In this document: piece by piece, positions 16,961 to 25,458 of the stretch
Layout of the letters: each line of letters begins with the position of its first letter
How positions within the stretch are numbered: position 1 is the stretch's first letter
Assembly (NCBI RefSeq): GCF_009753715.1
Contig: NZ_WQMS01000001.1
Span: 476,520-540,519, forward strand
Direction of reading: 5' to 3'
Source: Sphingomonas horti
Lineage (GTDB): Bacteria; Pseudomonadota; Alphaproteobacteria; Sphingomonadales; Sphingomonadaceae
Length of the DNA: 64,000 bases
The notes under the pieces: model-generated
Seen by the model: only the letters and a program-made list of their open reading frames with translations
What the model was told of the DNA's origin: nothing
Database searches by the model: none
Position numbers and translations under genes: made by a program

Positions 16961-18849
16961 GCGACGAAGACGACAAGACAGTGATCCGGCCGGCAGGATC
17001 GGCGTCGATCCCGCCCGCCAACGGATCGTCGACGCCGGCCGACCCCACCATCGTGACCGTGGCGCCGAGCGGTGGGGCGATATCGCCACAGCCGCAGCGT
17101 TCGGCCGCAGGTGTGCAGGTCGGCGATCTGCTCAATCACATCTTCGAAGTGAAGCGCTTCCTGGCCCGCGGCGGCATGGGCGAAGTGTTCGAAGGCATCA
17201 ATGTCAACACCGACGAACGGGTAGCGATCAAGGTCATCCTACCCGCACTCGCCGCGGACCCGAACGTGACGGCGATGTTCCGCAAGGAAGCGCAGACCTT
17301 GACGCGCATGTCGCATCCGGCGCTTGTCCAATATCGCGTGCTCGCGCAGGAGCCGCGGCTCGGCACGTTTTACATCGTCACTGAGTTCATCGACGGGGCG
17401 AACCTGTCCGATGTGCTCGACAAGCTCAGCCCCACGACCGAGCAACTGATCGGCCTGACGCGACGGCTTGCCGAGGGACTCGCGGCGGCGCACGGGCTGG
17501 GCGCGATCCATCGCGACATCTCGCCGGACAATGTGCTGCTGCAGGACGGCAAGCTGGAGCGCGCGCGGATCATCGATTTCGGCATTGCCAAGAACGTGGA
17601 GCCGGGATCGCACACGATCATCGGCGACGGCTTTGCCGGCAAATTGAACTACGTCGCGCCCGAGCAGCTGGGCGACTTCAATCGCCAGGTCGGCCCCTGG
17701 ACCGACGTGTACAGCCTGGCGCTGGTAATCCTTGCGGTGGCCCAGGGCCGCAGCGTCGATATCGGCGGATCATTCGTCGATGCCATCAACAAGCGCCGCG
17801 CTGGGATCGATACCGGCGGCGCCCCAGCCGAACTTCGCCCGCTGCTTGACCATATGCTGGTCGCCGACCCCGAACAGCGGCTGCGCTCCATGGACGCCGT
17901 AATCGGAGAGCTCGCCAAGATCCGCATTGGCCACGCCCCGCTGCCGGGTCGCGCAGGCACGACCGCGGCGACAGCGACCTCCGGCGGAGGAAAGCTGCCC
18001 AAGCCGGTTCTGATCGGCGGCGTCGCGGCGTCGCTTCTGGCCGTGGTGGGCGCTGCCGGCTGGATCGCGTTCGGCGGCGGACCGGAGCGGTCCCCGCAAC
18101 CCGCCGCGCCCGCCGCCAACAAGACCGCGGGACCGGTTACGAGCGAATCGGTGCGCCGGGCCGTTCAGTCCGAATTGCCGAACGTCGCCTGTACCTGGCT
18201 GACGCTCACCGGAGCGACGCAGACGCCTTCGGGCGCGCAGCTGGCATTCACCGGAGTCGCCGGACGGCCCGCCGATGCCGAAGCGAGCGTGTTCAAATCC
18301 GCGAAGGCAGCGGGCGCGTCGGTCGCCGCGATCGACTTTTCCGGCGTTGCGCCCATCAGCCCTTCGTTCTGCACCGTGCTGGACAGCATCCGGCCGATCC
18401 GCGCCACCGGTCCCGCACGACTCGTGCTGCCGCAGCCCAAGTTTGAAATCGAGCGGTTCACGGGAGGCGAATATGCCGGGCAGCTCGGCGCCAAGGTCAT
18501 CGTCCAGCTGAGTCTCGAAGGACTCAAGGACGATTTCGCGCTCTACAGTGTCGAGGATACGGGCGAGATTTCGCAGCTGATCGCATCGCGCGCGCAACTC
18601 GAGCAAGCTGCCGCAGCGCGGAAAATCGAGCGGCTGCCCGGACAAGAGCAGTATCGCATTGCCGCTGACGGGCCGCGCGGCCCGGGCTGGTCGAGCTTTC
18701 TGCTGATCACCGGCCGTGGCGTGGAGCAGGGGCTGCTCGAAAACTCAAATACGCCCAATTGGGCCGAGCACTTCAATCAAGCCGCCAAGGCAAACGGCTG
18801 GAAGGCGGAAATGGTTTGGTTCAAATTCGTGGATGAGCTGCCGAACTGA
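16957..18849 (+). CDS. ppkA: PpkA-like T6SS Ser/Thr kinase
   Basis: 630 residues from a GTG overlapping the phosphatase stop (GTGA). The Hanks-type kinase domain (about 58-330) is complete: glycine loop ARGGMGEVFEG, Lys92 in AIKV, HRDISPDN (Asp187, Asn192), DFG (207-209) and APEQ. A membrane helix at about 350-372 (PVLIGGVAASLLAVVGAAGW) leads to a periplasmic C-terminal region of about 250 residues that I do not recognise as a named domain. The N-terminus carries DDKTVIRPAG, nearly the same as the start of TssL in this window, so Thr8 may be an autophosphorylation site read by a FHA domain. It forms a unit with the phosphatase and is convergent with a FHA gene (3-base gap). Confidence 0.9.
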   Translation: MSDEDDKTVIRPAGSASIPPANGSSTPADPTIVTVAPSGGAISPQPQRSAAGVQVGDLLNHIFEVKRFLARGGMGEVFEGINVNTDERVAIKVILPALAADPNVTAMFRKEAQTLTRMSHPALVQYRVLAQEPRLGTFYIVTEFIDGANLSDVLDKLSPTTEQLIGLTRRLAEGLAAAHGLGAIHRDISPDNVLLQDGKLERARIIDFGIAKNVEPGSHTIIGDGFAGKLNYVAPEQLGDFNRQVGPWTDVYSLALVILAVAQGRSVDIGGSFVDAINKRRAGIDTGGAPAELRPLLDHMLVADPEQRLRSMDAVIGELAKIRIGHAPLPGRAGTTAATATSGGGKLPKPVLIGGVAASLLAVVGAAGWIAFGGGPERSPQPAAPAANKTAGPVTSESVRRAVQSELPNVACTWLTLTGATQTPSGAQLAFTGVAGRPADAEASVFKSAKAAGASVAAIDFSGVAPISPSFCTVLDSIRPIRATGPARLVLPQPKFEIERFTGGEYAGQLGAKVIVQLSLEGLKDDFALYSVEDTGEISQLIASRAQLEQAAAARKIERLPGQEQYRIAADGPRGPGWSSFLLITGRGVEQGLLENSNTPNWAEHFNQAAKANGWKAEMVWFKFVDELPN

Positions 18850-18852
18850 GCG

Positions 18853-19785
18853 TCAGCTGCCTGCAAGCCGCTGATAGGCTTTGGCAAATTCCTGCGCGAA
18901 CACCTCAACGAAGCCGTCGTTCGCGGCAAAGGCCTTTTCGTAGCTGCGCCAGGCGGCGATATCGTCCTTTGCACGAAGCTTGATCGCGGCGGGCGCGAAC
19001 TGGTCGAGCGCGGTCTTGAATGCCGCCTGCATCGCGGCGAGCGCGGCCCGCTGGTGCGCGTCGAGTTCGCGGCAGGCGGCGGCGACCGCCTCTCCCGCCT
19101 GTTCCGGCGCCATGGCCATCAGCCGCGACAGAGCGGCGTCAGCAGGCCCGTCGGTGATCGGATTGTTCGCGGCCGCCGCCGGAGAAACCTTCAGCTCCTG
19201 TCGCGCGGACCGGCGTGCCTGGGCGAGCATTGCAAGCCCGGTGATGCCTGCGCGCAATATCGCGCCGGCCGCGGCTACCTGGGCGTCCCCGTCATGGACC
19301 CCCGACCGGGAGAGCCCGGCTGCCTGAAGCAGTTGGCCGACCGGATCCGCGGCCGCGGCTGCGGGCCATGCCGAAGGCGCGGACCCCGCCGGAGCAGGCC
19401 CAGGCTGCGCGCCGGCTGGGGGCGCGCGCCCCCAATCGTCGAGGCTCATGCGTGGTGCCGGGGAGCGGGCACTCCCCCGCCCTCCATCGATCGAGACGGC
19501 AAACTCCATGTCCGCGACGCCGATTACATCGCCGTCGTTCAAGGCTTGCGATCCGGATACGCGGCGGCCGTTCACCAGCGTACCGTTGGTGCTCATGTCC
19601 TGCACCTGCCACGTCCCGCCCTGACCGGTGATCGCGCAGTGCTGCGCAGACACCAACGGATGCGACAGGAGAATGTCGACGCCATTGGCGCGGCCGATCA
19701 GCGCACGGCCGGAGTCGATGGTGAGCGGCGGCGGCAATTGCCCCGACGCCACGGAAGAGCTGCGAGGCGTGAGAACGAGCGGCAT
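18853..19785 (-). CDS. FHA protein with T6SS-type C-terminal domain (first paralogue)
   Basis: 310 residues from the ATG at 19785 (GGAGG upstream; a longer frame reaches 19875 but lacks support). The FHA domain covers about 20-105: ALIGRANGVDILLSHPLVSA, QHC and DMSTNGTLVNGRRV keep the Arg, Ser, His and Asn of phosphothreonine binding. A Pro/Ala linker follows. The C-terminal helical domain (ALAAMQAAFKTALDQFAPAA, then AWRSYEKAFAANDGFVEVFA, QEFAKAY) resembles that of T6SS TagH/Fha proteins. It converges on the kinase gene and likely reads its phosphorylation marks. A second protein of the same design lies at 28210-29643. Confidence 0.85.
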   Translation of the reverse strand: MPLVLTPRSSSVASGQLPPPLTIDSGRALIGRANGVDILLSHPLVSAQHCAITGQGGTWQVQDMSTNGTLVNGRRVSGSQALNDGDVIGVADMEFAVSIDGGRGSARSPAPRMSLDDWGRAPPAGAQPGPAPAGSAPSAWPAAAAADPVGQLLQAAGLSRSGVHDGDAQVAAAGAILRAGITGLAMLAQARRSARQELKVSPAAAANNPITDGPADAALSRLMAMAPEQAGEAVAAACRELDAHQRAALAAMQAAFKTALDQFAPAAIKLRAKDDIAAWRSYEKAFAANDGFVEVFAQEFAKAYQRLAGS

Positions 19786-19861
19786 CCAACCTCCAGCCTG
19801 GCGTTGCCGCATGTCTAACAAGGCTTCAAAACGGTGCAACCGGCAGCAGGGGGATTCGGCG

Positions 19862-21271
19862 ATGGACGGAGGCACGCGCTACGATCGGGTGCAGTATCCG
19901 GCGGGCCTGTATCCGACGACGCTGCCCGACCGGCTGGCGGCGATCGCCCGGATTCACGGCCTCGCCGCGCCGGACCCCGCCACCGCGCACGTGCTGGAGG
20001 TGGCGGGCGGCGATGGGGTCAACGTGATCGCGATGGCCGCTGCCTGGCCCGCCGCGCGGTTCCTGAGCTTCGACCTTTCCGCCGCCGCCGTCGCACGGGG
20101 CGGCGCGCTGGCGGAGGCCGCGGGCCTTAGTAACGTGCGCGTCGAAGTGGGCGACGTGATCGAGGCGGCGAAGTCGATGGCGGGTCCGTTCGATTACATC
20201 ATCGTGCACGGGCTATATGCCTGGGTTCCGGAGCCGGTGCGCGTCGCCACGCTAAAGCTGATCGGACGGCTGCTTTCCCCGAACGGCGTCGCCTTCGTGA
20301 GCTACAATGCCCAGCCCGGCGGCCACCTTCGCACCGCGATCCGCGAAATGCTGATGCATCACGTCCGCGACATCGCCGACCCGGCCGCACGAGTCGCCCG
20401 CGCGCGCGAAGTGTTGAGAGATTTCTCGGCCCCGCGTCCGACGGATCGCCCCGCCATCTCGGCGCTTCGCCAGATCGCCGAACCGATGCTCAGGAAGAAC
20501 AACGGCTCTCTCTATCACGACGAACTGAGCGACTGCTACGCGCCGGTCTCGCTGGCCGAGTTCGTAGCGGCCGCAGCGCCGCACGGCCTAGGCTTCCTCG
20601 CCGACGCCCTGCCGGCGATGGTCTATGACGGCTTGCCGGGCCGCGACCTGTCCGATGCGGAGACCGTCCATGCGGCGCAGGCGGATGACTATGACGTCGT
20701 GACATTCTTTCATCAGACGCTGCTGGTTCGATCGGGACGCGGGCCGCGGCGGCGGATCGACCCGGCCTGTTTCGCGAACCTTTTTGCCAGTTCCACGGCA
20801 AAGCGCACTGGAGAGATCAGCTTCGTCTTCGACGAGAGGGAGTTCGAGGTCGAGGATGCTTGGCTGGCCGACTTTCTCGGCGCGCTGGGCGAGGCGTGGC
20901 CGCGGCGCCTGGCGCTTTCCGGCTTCGCGTCCTCAGCTGAACGTTGCGATGCCCTGATCCGGCTCTACCAGCGCGAGATCGTGGCGCTGCACGCGGCACC
21001 GCTGCCGGCCGCGCTCGATCCCGGCGAGCGGCCGTGCGCCAGCCCGCTCGCCCGCGCCCAGCTCGTGCGCGGCGACGTCACTCTGTACACGCTCGATCAC
21101 CGCATGCTGGCCTTTGTCGAACCGGGTCCCCGCGCTTTCCTGGCCCTGCTCGACGGCACACGCGACCGGGCGCAGCTGGCGGCGGACTGGGCGGCGTCAG
21201 GTTATGGGGATCAAGTGTCGGTGGACGAAGCATTAAGACAGGTGGCGCATGCTGGGACGCTGACGTACTAA
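19862..21271 (+). CDS. SAM methyltransferase with regulatory domain (protein-methyltransferase type)
   Basis: 469 residues from the ATG at 19862, preceded by GGGGGA. The N-terminal class I SAM-methyltransferase domain shows motif I VLEVAGGDGVNVIAMAAAWP, an acidic motif II (LSFDLSAAAVARG), a motif III-like segment (VRVEVGDVIEAAK) and a post-motif FDYIIVHGLYAWVPEP. After about residue 215 it has the extended region typical of the methyltransferase regulatory domain of protein lysine methyltransferases (YDVVTFFHQTLLVR; DALIRLYQREIVALHAAPLP). It is divergent from the FHA gene across 76 bases, next to the T6SS control set. A protein target in the T6SS or an adhesin is an inference. Confidence 0.8.
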   Translation: MDGGTRYDRVQYPAGLYPTTLPDRLAAIARIHGLAAPDPATAHVLEVAGGDGVNVIAMAAAWPAARFLSFDLSAAAVARGGALAEAAGLSNVRVEVGDVIEAAKSMAGPFDYIIVHGLYAWVPEPVRVATLKLIGRLLSPNGVAFVSYNAQPGGHLRTAIREMLMHHVRDIADPAARVARAREVLRDFSAPRPTDRPAISALRQIAEPMLRKNNGSLYHDELSDCYAPVSLAEFVAAAAPHGLGFLADALPAMVYDGLPGRDLSDAETVHAAQADDYDVVTFFHQTLLVRSGRGPRRRIDPACFANLFASSTAKRTGEISFVFDEREFEVEDAWLADFLGALGEAWPRRLALSGFASSAERCDALIRLYQREIVALHAAPLPAALDPGERPCASPLARAQLVRGDVTLYTLDHRMLAFVEPGPRAFLALLDGTRDRAQLAADWAASGYGDQVSVDEALRQVAHAGTLTY

Positions 21272-21358
21272 GGGCGACGCAGTGGCCACAGCCACGGTCG
21301 TGCAGCGATGCGTGAGGAGTTAATCTTTACACTCATCGACCTCGAACACAATGTGCAT

Positions 21359-21799
21359 TTAGAGTGAAGCAATCGTTCGGGGCAACACGGACACCGTCTT
21401 AGTCTTATCTATAGGGATTTGCACTCCTTCACGAATCTTCCACTGATGAATAGAGTTAGAGCCTGGCGGATAATTTTCGTCACTGTAGGCCTTGTTGTAA
21501 TACAACCCCCCAGGAAACTTGGCCGTGAGCTCGTACTCATACTCAGATGACATGGGCAAGCGCGCAAATGTCGATACGACCATTCCCGAAGCCAGAAATC
21601 CGAGCGGTAAACCAAGCTCCTTCTCGACCTCCTGAGGGGTCTTGCCGTTCAAAAATTTCGCCAAAGTTATGTAGCCGCCTGCCGCGCCGACAATGCCGCG
21701 ATCCAAAGGCGTTACTTTAACAATGCGCTTCGGGCCATTCAGCGCCCAATCCTCGCGCCGAACTGCTTCTTCGGCTTCCTTCCGCCACTCTTCGCGCAT
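21359..21799 (-). CDS. Unknown 146-residue protein, low-GC, possible T6SS cargo
   Basis: 146 residues from the ATG at 21799, preceded by GGAGGAGAGG. I do not recognise the family. The N-terminus is charged (MREEWRKEAEEAVRREDWAL). The middle has a hydrophobic Gly-rich stretch (GIVGAAGGYITLAKFLNG, and LGLPLGFLASGMVVSTF). The C-terminus is rich in aromatic residues and looks like a beta-fold (SEYEYELTAKFPGGLYYNKA, YPPGSNSIHQWKI). Base composition is clearly more AT-rich than the flanking methyltransferase and tssM genes, which suggests recent transfer. It lies just beyond the 3' end of tssM, a common place for T6SS cargo or immunity genes. No signal peptide is seen. Function is open. Confidence 0.6.
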   Translation of the reverse strand: MREEWRKEAEEAVRREDWALNGPKRIVKVTPLDRGIVGAAGGYITLAKFLNGKTPQEVEKELGLPLGFLASGMVVSTFARLPMSSEYEYELTAKFPGGLYYNKAYSDENYPPGSNSIHQWKIREGVQIPIDKTKTVSVLPRTIASL

Positions 21800-21960
21800 T
21801 ATCCTCTCCTCCCCTGACCCTCCAGCTAGTTTACGGAAACGCAGTCGGCAGTTTATTGGACGGACTTTTCGCGCTGTCACTCGTCACATTTTTGCGGTTC
21901 ATGTCCTCCGCCGCACTGTTCCATTCTACCTGTCGCCTTCGACTCCAGCTCAAATGATTT

Positions 21961-24900
21961 CTAGGCAGTAGAGACGCCAGACGGACTGCTCGGGCATGCA
22001 ATCTTTACGAACGGGTCTACCACGAAGGGGTTGGTGCCGGCGAAGGTCCGCACGCGGAAATTGAGGCGCGCGCCGGCTTGCGTCAGGCTGCCTTCGCCGA
22101 TTGCGGGCGAGGCGCCGGCCTTGATCGCGGCGACTTTCATCAGGCGGAACGCGGCCCAGGGCCCCGGCCAGGCGCGCGTTTGGGGCGCGGTGCTGCCAGC
22201 GACCGCAAACTCGACGGAGGCGCCTCCTGCTCCAGGCCAGTCGAAGACAACGGGAATGGCCGACTTGCCGTCATAGCTGAGGGTCTGGCCGTCAATCTTC
22301 AGCGTGACCGAGGTCGCACCGGTAAGCGCCACCGGCTCGATCTGGTAGGACAGTCGCGGCGCGTTGGGGTCGCTGCCGAAGAAAGTGCGAGTGACCAGAT
22401 TAGCGGCCTGCAGCGCACGGACATTGGCCTCGGTCAGCCCGACCTCGCCCGCATTGGACCTGGCCTGCCAATCGGGCGTGGTCGTATCGATATAGCCCGC
22501 CAGCTCCTTGTTCACGAATGTGGCGAACTGGCCGCCCGGCGCAAAAAAGCGGGTGAAGACGTCCAGCGGCAGGTCGGCCGTGGCGGCCGGCTGGATCGGA
22601 AAGGCCCGCGACAGAAGCTGGGTGCATTGATCGCCGAAGCTGGCGTTGAGCGCCTGGTCCATCTGGGCAAGCCGCGCGCCGCCCAGCGCAACGCTCGCGT
22701 CGCTCGCCACCGCCTTGGCCCAGAGACCGGCCGGCGGCGGCATCGAGTTGGCGGATTGATCCAGCTGCAGGATCATGGCCTTCGCTTCCGTGCTCTGTTG
22801 CGAGCCCGTCTCTCCGCCGCCTCCCGGCAGCACCGCGATCACGTTCAGCTTGTCGGCGAGCTGGCCCATCGTCTGCATCAGCGCGTCGACAGGTGCCGGG
22901 GCCGGCGGCGCGCCCGCGGCGGCCGGCGCTGCATCGTTCGCGCCTACAAATATGCGCAGCGGCACGAACGCGTCGATCACGTTTTGCCTGCCGTTATTGC
23001 CTCCGCCGGTGCCGACGCCGGCCGCGCCGGCCAGCTTGATCGCGGCGCCGGCGAAGCCGCCGGTCGGTTTCGGCGCACCGGGGCCGGTGCGCACGTCGGT
23101 GGCCTTGGCGACGGCGCGGAGCAGCGGACCGATCGGCGAGAGCGGGCCGCTGCCGTCCCGCAAGCGCTGCACATTATCGCCGAGCGAGCTGACCTGACGC
23201 GGCTGGATCGATGCCAGATAGGCTTGCCAGCGACTGAGGAATTCGGCGAAGTAGAGCCGCTCCAAATCGCCCTTCAGAGCCCCAAGCTCGGAAGGAGCAA
23301 TGCTGCTGCCGGTATCGCCGACCACCCATTGTTCTTCCTGAAGCAACTCCGGACCGCTGGCGACGATCGGCAGAAACGTCCGGGTATAGCCGGTGCGTGT
23401 GAACAAGGCCGGGATGCCTGCGCCGGGCGCGAATGCGCCGCCGCTTGCGAAGAACAATTCGGGGCGCGGACCGGCATTCTCGCGCGCCGTCCACATCGGC
23501 TTGCCCTTTTCCATCGCCTTGCTCTTCAGCCGGCCATAGACGCGGACCGCGGCCGGCTGGGCGCGCAGGATCGCGCGTGCCGCCTCGATCCGGTTGTCGT
23601 CCAGCGCGACCGGCTTGAAATTGCCGTCGAACAAGGCGGCGGTGTGCCGGGCCAATTCGCCAGCCTGAGTCTCCGCGTCGGGCCCGCCCCGCGCAATCCA
23701 GGCCGGCTGGACCCACGACAGCAGCTGTTCCGCCAGCGCAGGGCCGCGCGCGCCCAGGATCAGATAGGATTTGAGGTCGTCGTAAAGCGCCGTCGGGGCA
23801 TTCGTGTTCGCACTCATCCGTTCTTCGGCAAGCCCGGCCAGGATCGGGGTCAATCGCCGTTGCAGATCGCGGCCGTAGATGCCGTTAAGTTCGCCCGCGA
23901 GACGACCGCCTTGCCCCAATCCGAGCGCAAAATCGCTGTCCTCGCGCATGTCGCTGCTGGCCTTGCCCAACACGCCCAGGGCGGCGAGGTCCTGCTCGAC
24001 CGATGCGCTGCCGCCCTGCGACTGGCCTGCAGCGTTGGAATAGGCGGAGGCCGTCTCATAGACGCTGCGGATCAGCGTCATGTTGCGAAAATACCCCCAG
24101 GTCCAGATTCCTGCCGCCAACACGAGGGCCGCGGCACCGGCCGCGATCCCGGCCATATAGGTCTGGCGCGCACGGCGCTCCGCGACCGGGTTGCGCCCCG
24201 CCAGCCCCTGTTCCGGAAAGACCAGGTCGGAAAAGAATCGCTTCAGGAAGTAGCTGCGCCCCTGCCCGACCGCGTGCGAGGAAGCCGTGGCGGGCATGCC
24301 CGCGCTCAGCAAAATGCGATCGACTGGATTGCCGGTCTGGGTGCCGGAGGCGAAATAGACACCGCGCACACGCGCTGGCTCGTCGAACCGGCTCTTCTGG
24401 CCGAGGGCCGCAAGCAACGAGCCGAGCGGCGCTCGCAACGACGCCAATTGCGCCGGAAAAGCGGCGATCTTGGCGCGCAGGGGCAGCTGCGGCTCCGCCT
24501 GCATCCGGTCCACCACACGAGACGAGACACTGGCGACCAGCTCGTCGAACCCGACAAGCACTGCGGAATTCTCTGCGCCGTCTCCCGGGGCCGTTGTACC
24601 GAACACCTGGTCGGCCTCCGCATCGGTGCTGCGGGCGAAGAACTCGCGAAAACCGGTCAGCAGGTCAGCTTTGGTGATCAGCAGATAGACCGGCAAATCC
24701 TGGCCCAGCGTACCGCTGATTTCAGCAAGGCGCACCCGGATGTTGGCGGCGTGCGACGACATTTTGGCTGCGTCGGCGAAATCGGGAGCGGGGATCGCGA
24801 CAATGATACCGTTCAGCGGCTGCAGCGGCCGGTATTGCTTGAGCAGCCCAAGGAAGCTGCGCCAGCCTTCCGCATCCTTGTCGGCATCGATATCCTGGGT

Positions 24901-25440
24901 GACGTACCGGCCCGCCGTGTCGATCAGCACAGCTTCGTCGGTGAACCACCAGTCGCAGTTGGGCGTGTTCGGCTGCCCCCGCAGCGCCCGGTATTCACCG
25001 GCGACCGCGGTGGGGAAATTGAGGCCGGAGTTGAGCAGCGCCGTCGTCTTGCCCGCGCCGGACGGGCCGATGATCGCGTACCAGGGCAGCTGATAGACAT
25101 AGCTTTGCCGCGAGCCGAGCCGCGCGGACTTGAGCATGTCGAGCGCTTCGGACAGCTTCTCCGAGATCTCGTCATGATCGGCAGGCCCTCGCGGCGGCTT
25201 CAAGGCATCGACCATTGCCGCGTTGGCGCGCTTTTCGCTTCGCCTGACCCACCACCAGCGACACGTGACCGCGATGATCGGCAACAGCGAGACGAGGAGG
25301 CGAACGATCCGATTCCCCAGCGGGCGCACGTCAGCGATCGCAATCAGCGGGCCGATGAACCAGATGATGAAGCCGAGCAGGATCGCGGCGGCGAAGCGCC
25401 AGAACCAGCGATTGCGGAACAGGGCCTTCAGCTTCTCCAC
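21961..25440 (-). CDS. tssM: TssM (IcmF), T6SS membrane-complex protein
   Basis: 1159 residues, the normal length. Two N-terminal membrane helices (about 12-62; WRFAAAILLGFIIWFIGPLI, then LLVSLLPIIAV) and a third at about 427-447 enclose the cytoplasmic domain. That domain has a Walker A motif GPSGAGKTTALLNSG near residue 128 and a G-domain-like DTAGRYVTQD. The large periplasmic remainder ends in the IcmF C-terminal beta domains. TssM spans the inner membrane and with TssL (and normally TssJ) forms the channel crossing the envelope. It is last in the minus-strand cluster, 18 bases after tssL. No TssJ is visible, so how its periplasmic tip reaches the outer membrane is unclear. Confidence 0.96.
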   Translation of the reverse strand: MEKLKALFRNRWFWRFAAAILLGFIIWFIGPLIAIADVRPLGNRIVRLLVSLLPIIAVTCRWWWVRRSEKRANAAMVDALKPPRGPADHDEISEKLSEALDMLKSARLGSRQSYVYQLPWYAIIGPSGAGKTTALLNSGLNFPTAVAGEYRALRGQPNTPNCDWWFTDEAVLIDTAGRYVTQDIDADKDAEGWRSFLGLLKQYRPLQPLNGIIVAIPAPDFADAAKMSSHAANIRVRLAEISGTLGQDLPVYLLITKADLLTGFREFFARSTDAEADQVFGTTAPGDGAENSAVLVGFDELVASVSSRVVDRMQAEPQLPLRAKIAAFPAQLASLRAPLGSLLAALGQKSRFDEPARVRGVYFASGTQTGNPVDRILLSAGMPATASSHAVGQGRSYFLKRFFSDLVFPEQGLAGRNPVAERRARQTYMAGIAAGAAALVLAAGIWTWGYFRNMTLIRSVYETASAYSNAAGQSQGGSASVEQDLAALGVLGKASSDMREDSDFALGLGQGGRLAGELNGIYGRDLQRRLTPILAGLAEERMSANTNAPTALYDDLKSYLILGARGPALAEQLLSWVQPAWIARGGPDAETQAGELARHTAALFDGNFKPVALDDNRIEAARAILRAQPAAVRVYGRLKSKAMEKGKPMWTARENAGPRPELFFASGGAFAPGAGIPALFTRTGYTRTFLPIVASGPELLQEEQWVVGDTGSSIAPSELGALKGDLERLYFAEFLSRWQAYLASIQPRQVSSLGDNVQRLRDGSGPLSPIGPLLRAVAKATDVRTGPGAPKPTGGFAGAAIKLAGAAGVGTGGGNNGRQNVIDAFVPLRIFVGANDAAPAAAGAPPAPAPVDALMQTMGQLADKLNVIAVLPGGGGETGSQQSTEAKAMILQLDQSANSMPPPAGLWAKAVASDASVALGGARLAQMDQALNASFGDQCTQLLSRAFPIQPAATADLPLDVFTRFFAPGGQFATFVNKELAGYIDTTTPDWQARSNAGEVGLTEANVRALQAANLVTRTFFGSDPNAPRLSYQIEPVALTGATSVTLKIDGQTLSYDGKSAIPVVFDWPGAGGASVEFAVAGSTAPQTRAWPGPWAAFRLMKVAAIKAGASPAIGEGSLTQAGARLNFRVRTFAGTNPFVVDPFVKIACPSSPSGVSTA

Positions 25441-25458
25441 TGCTACGCCTCCCCTTCG

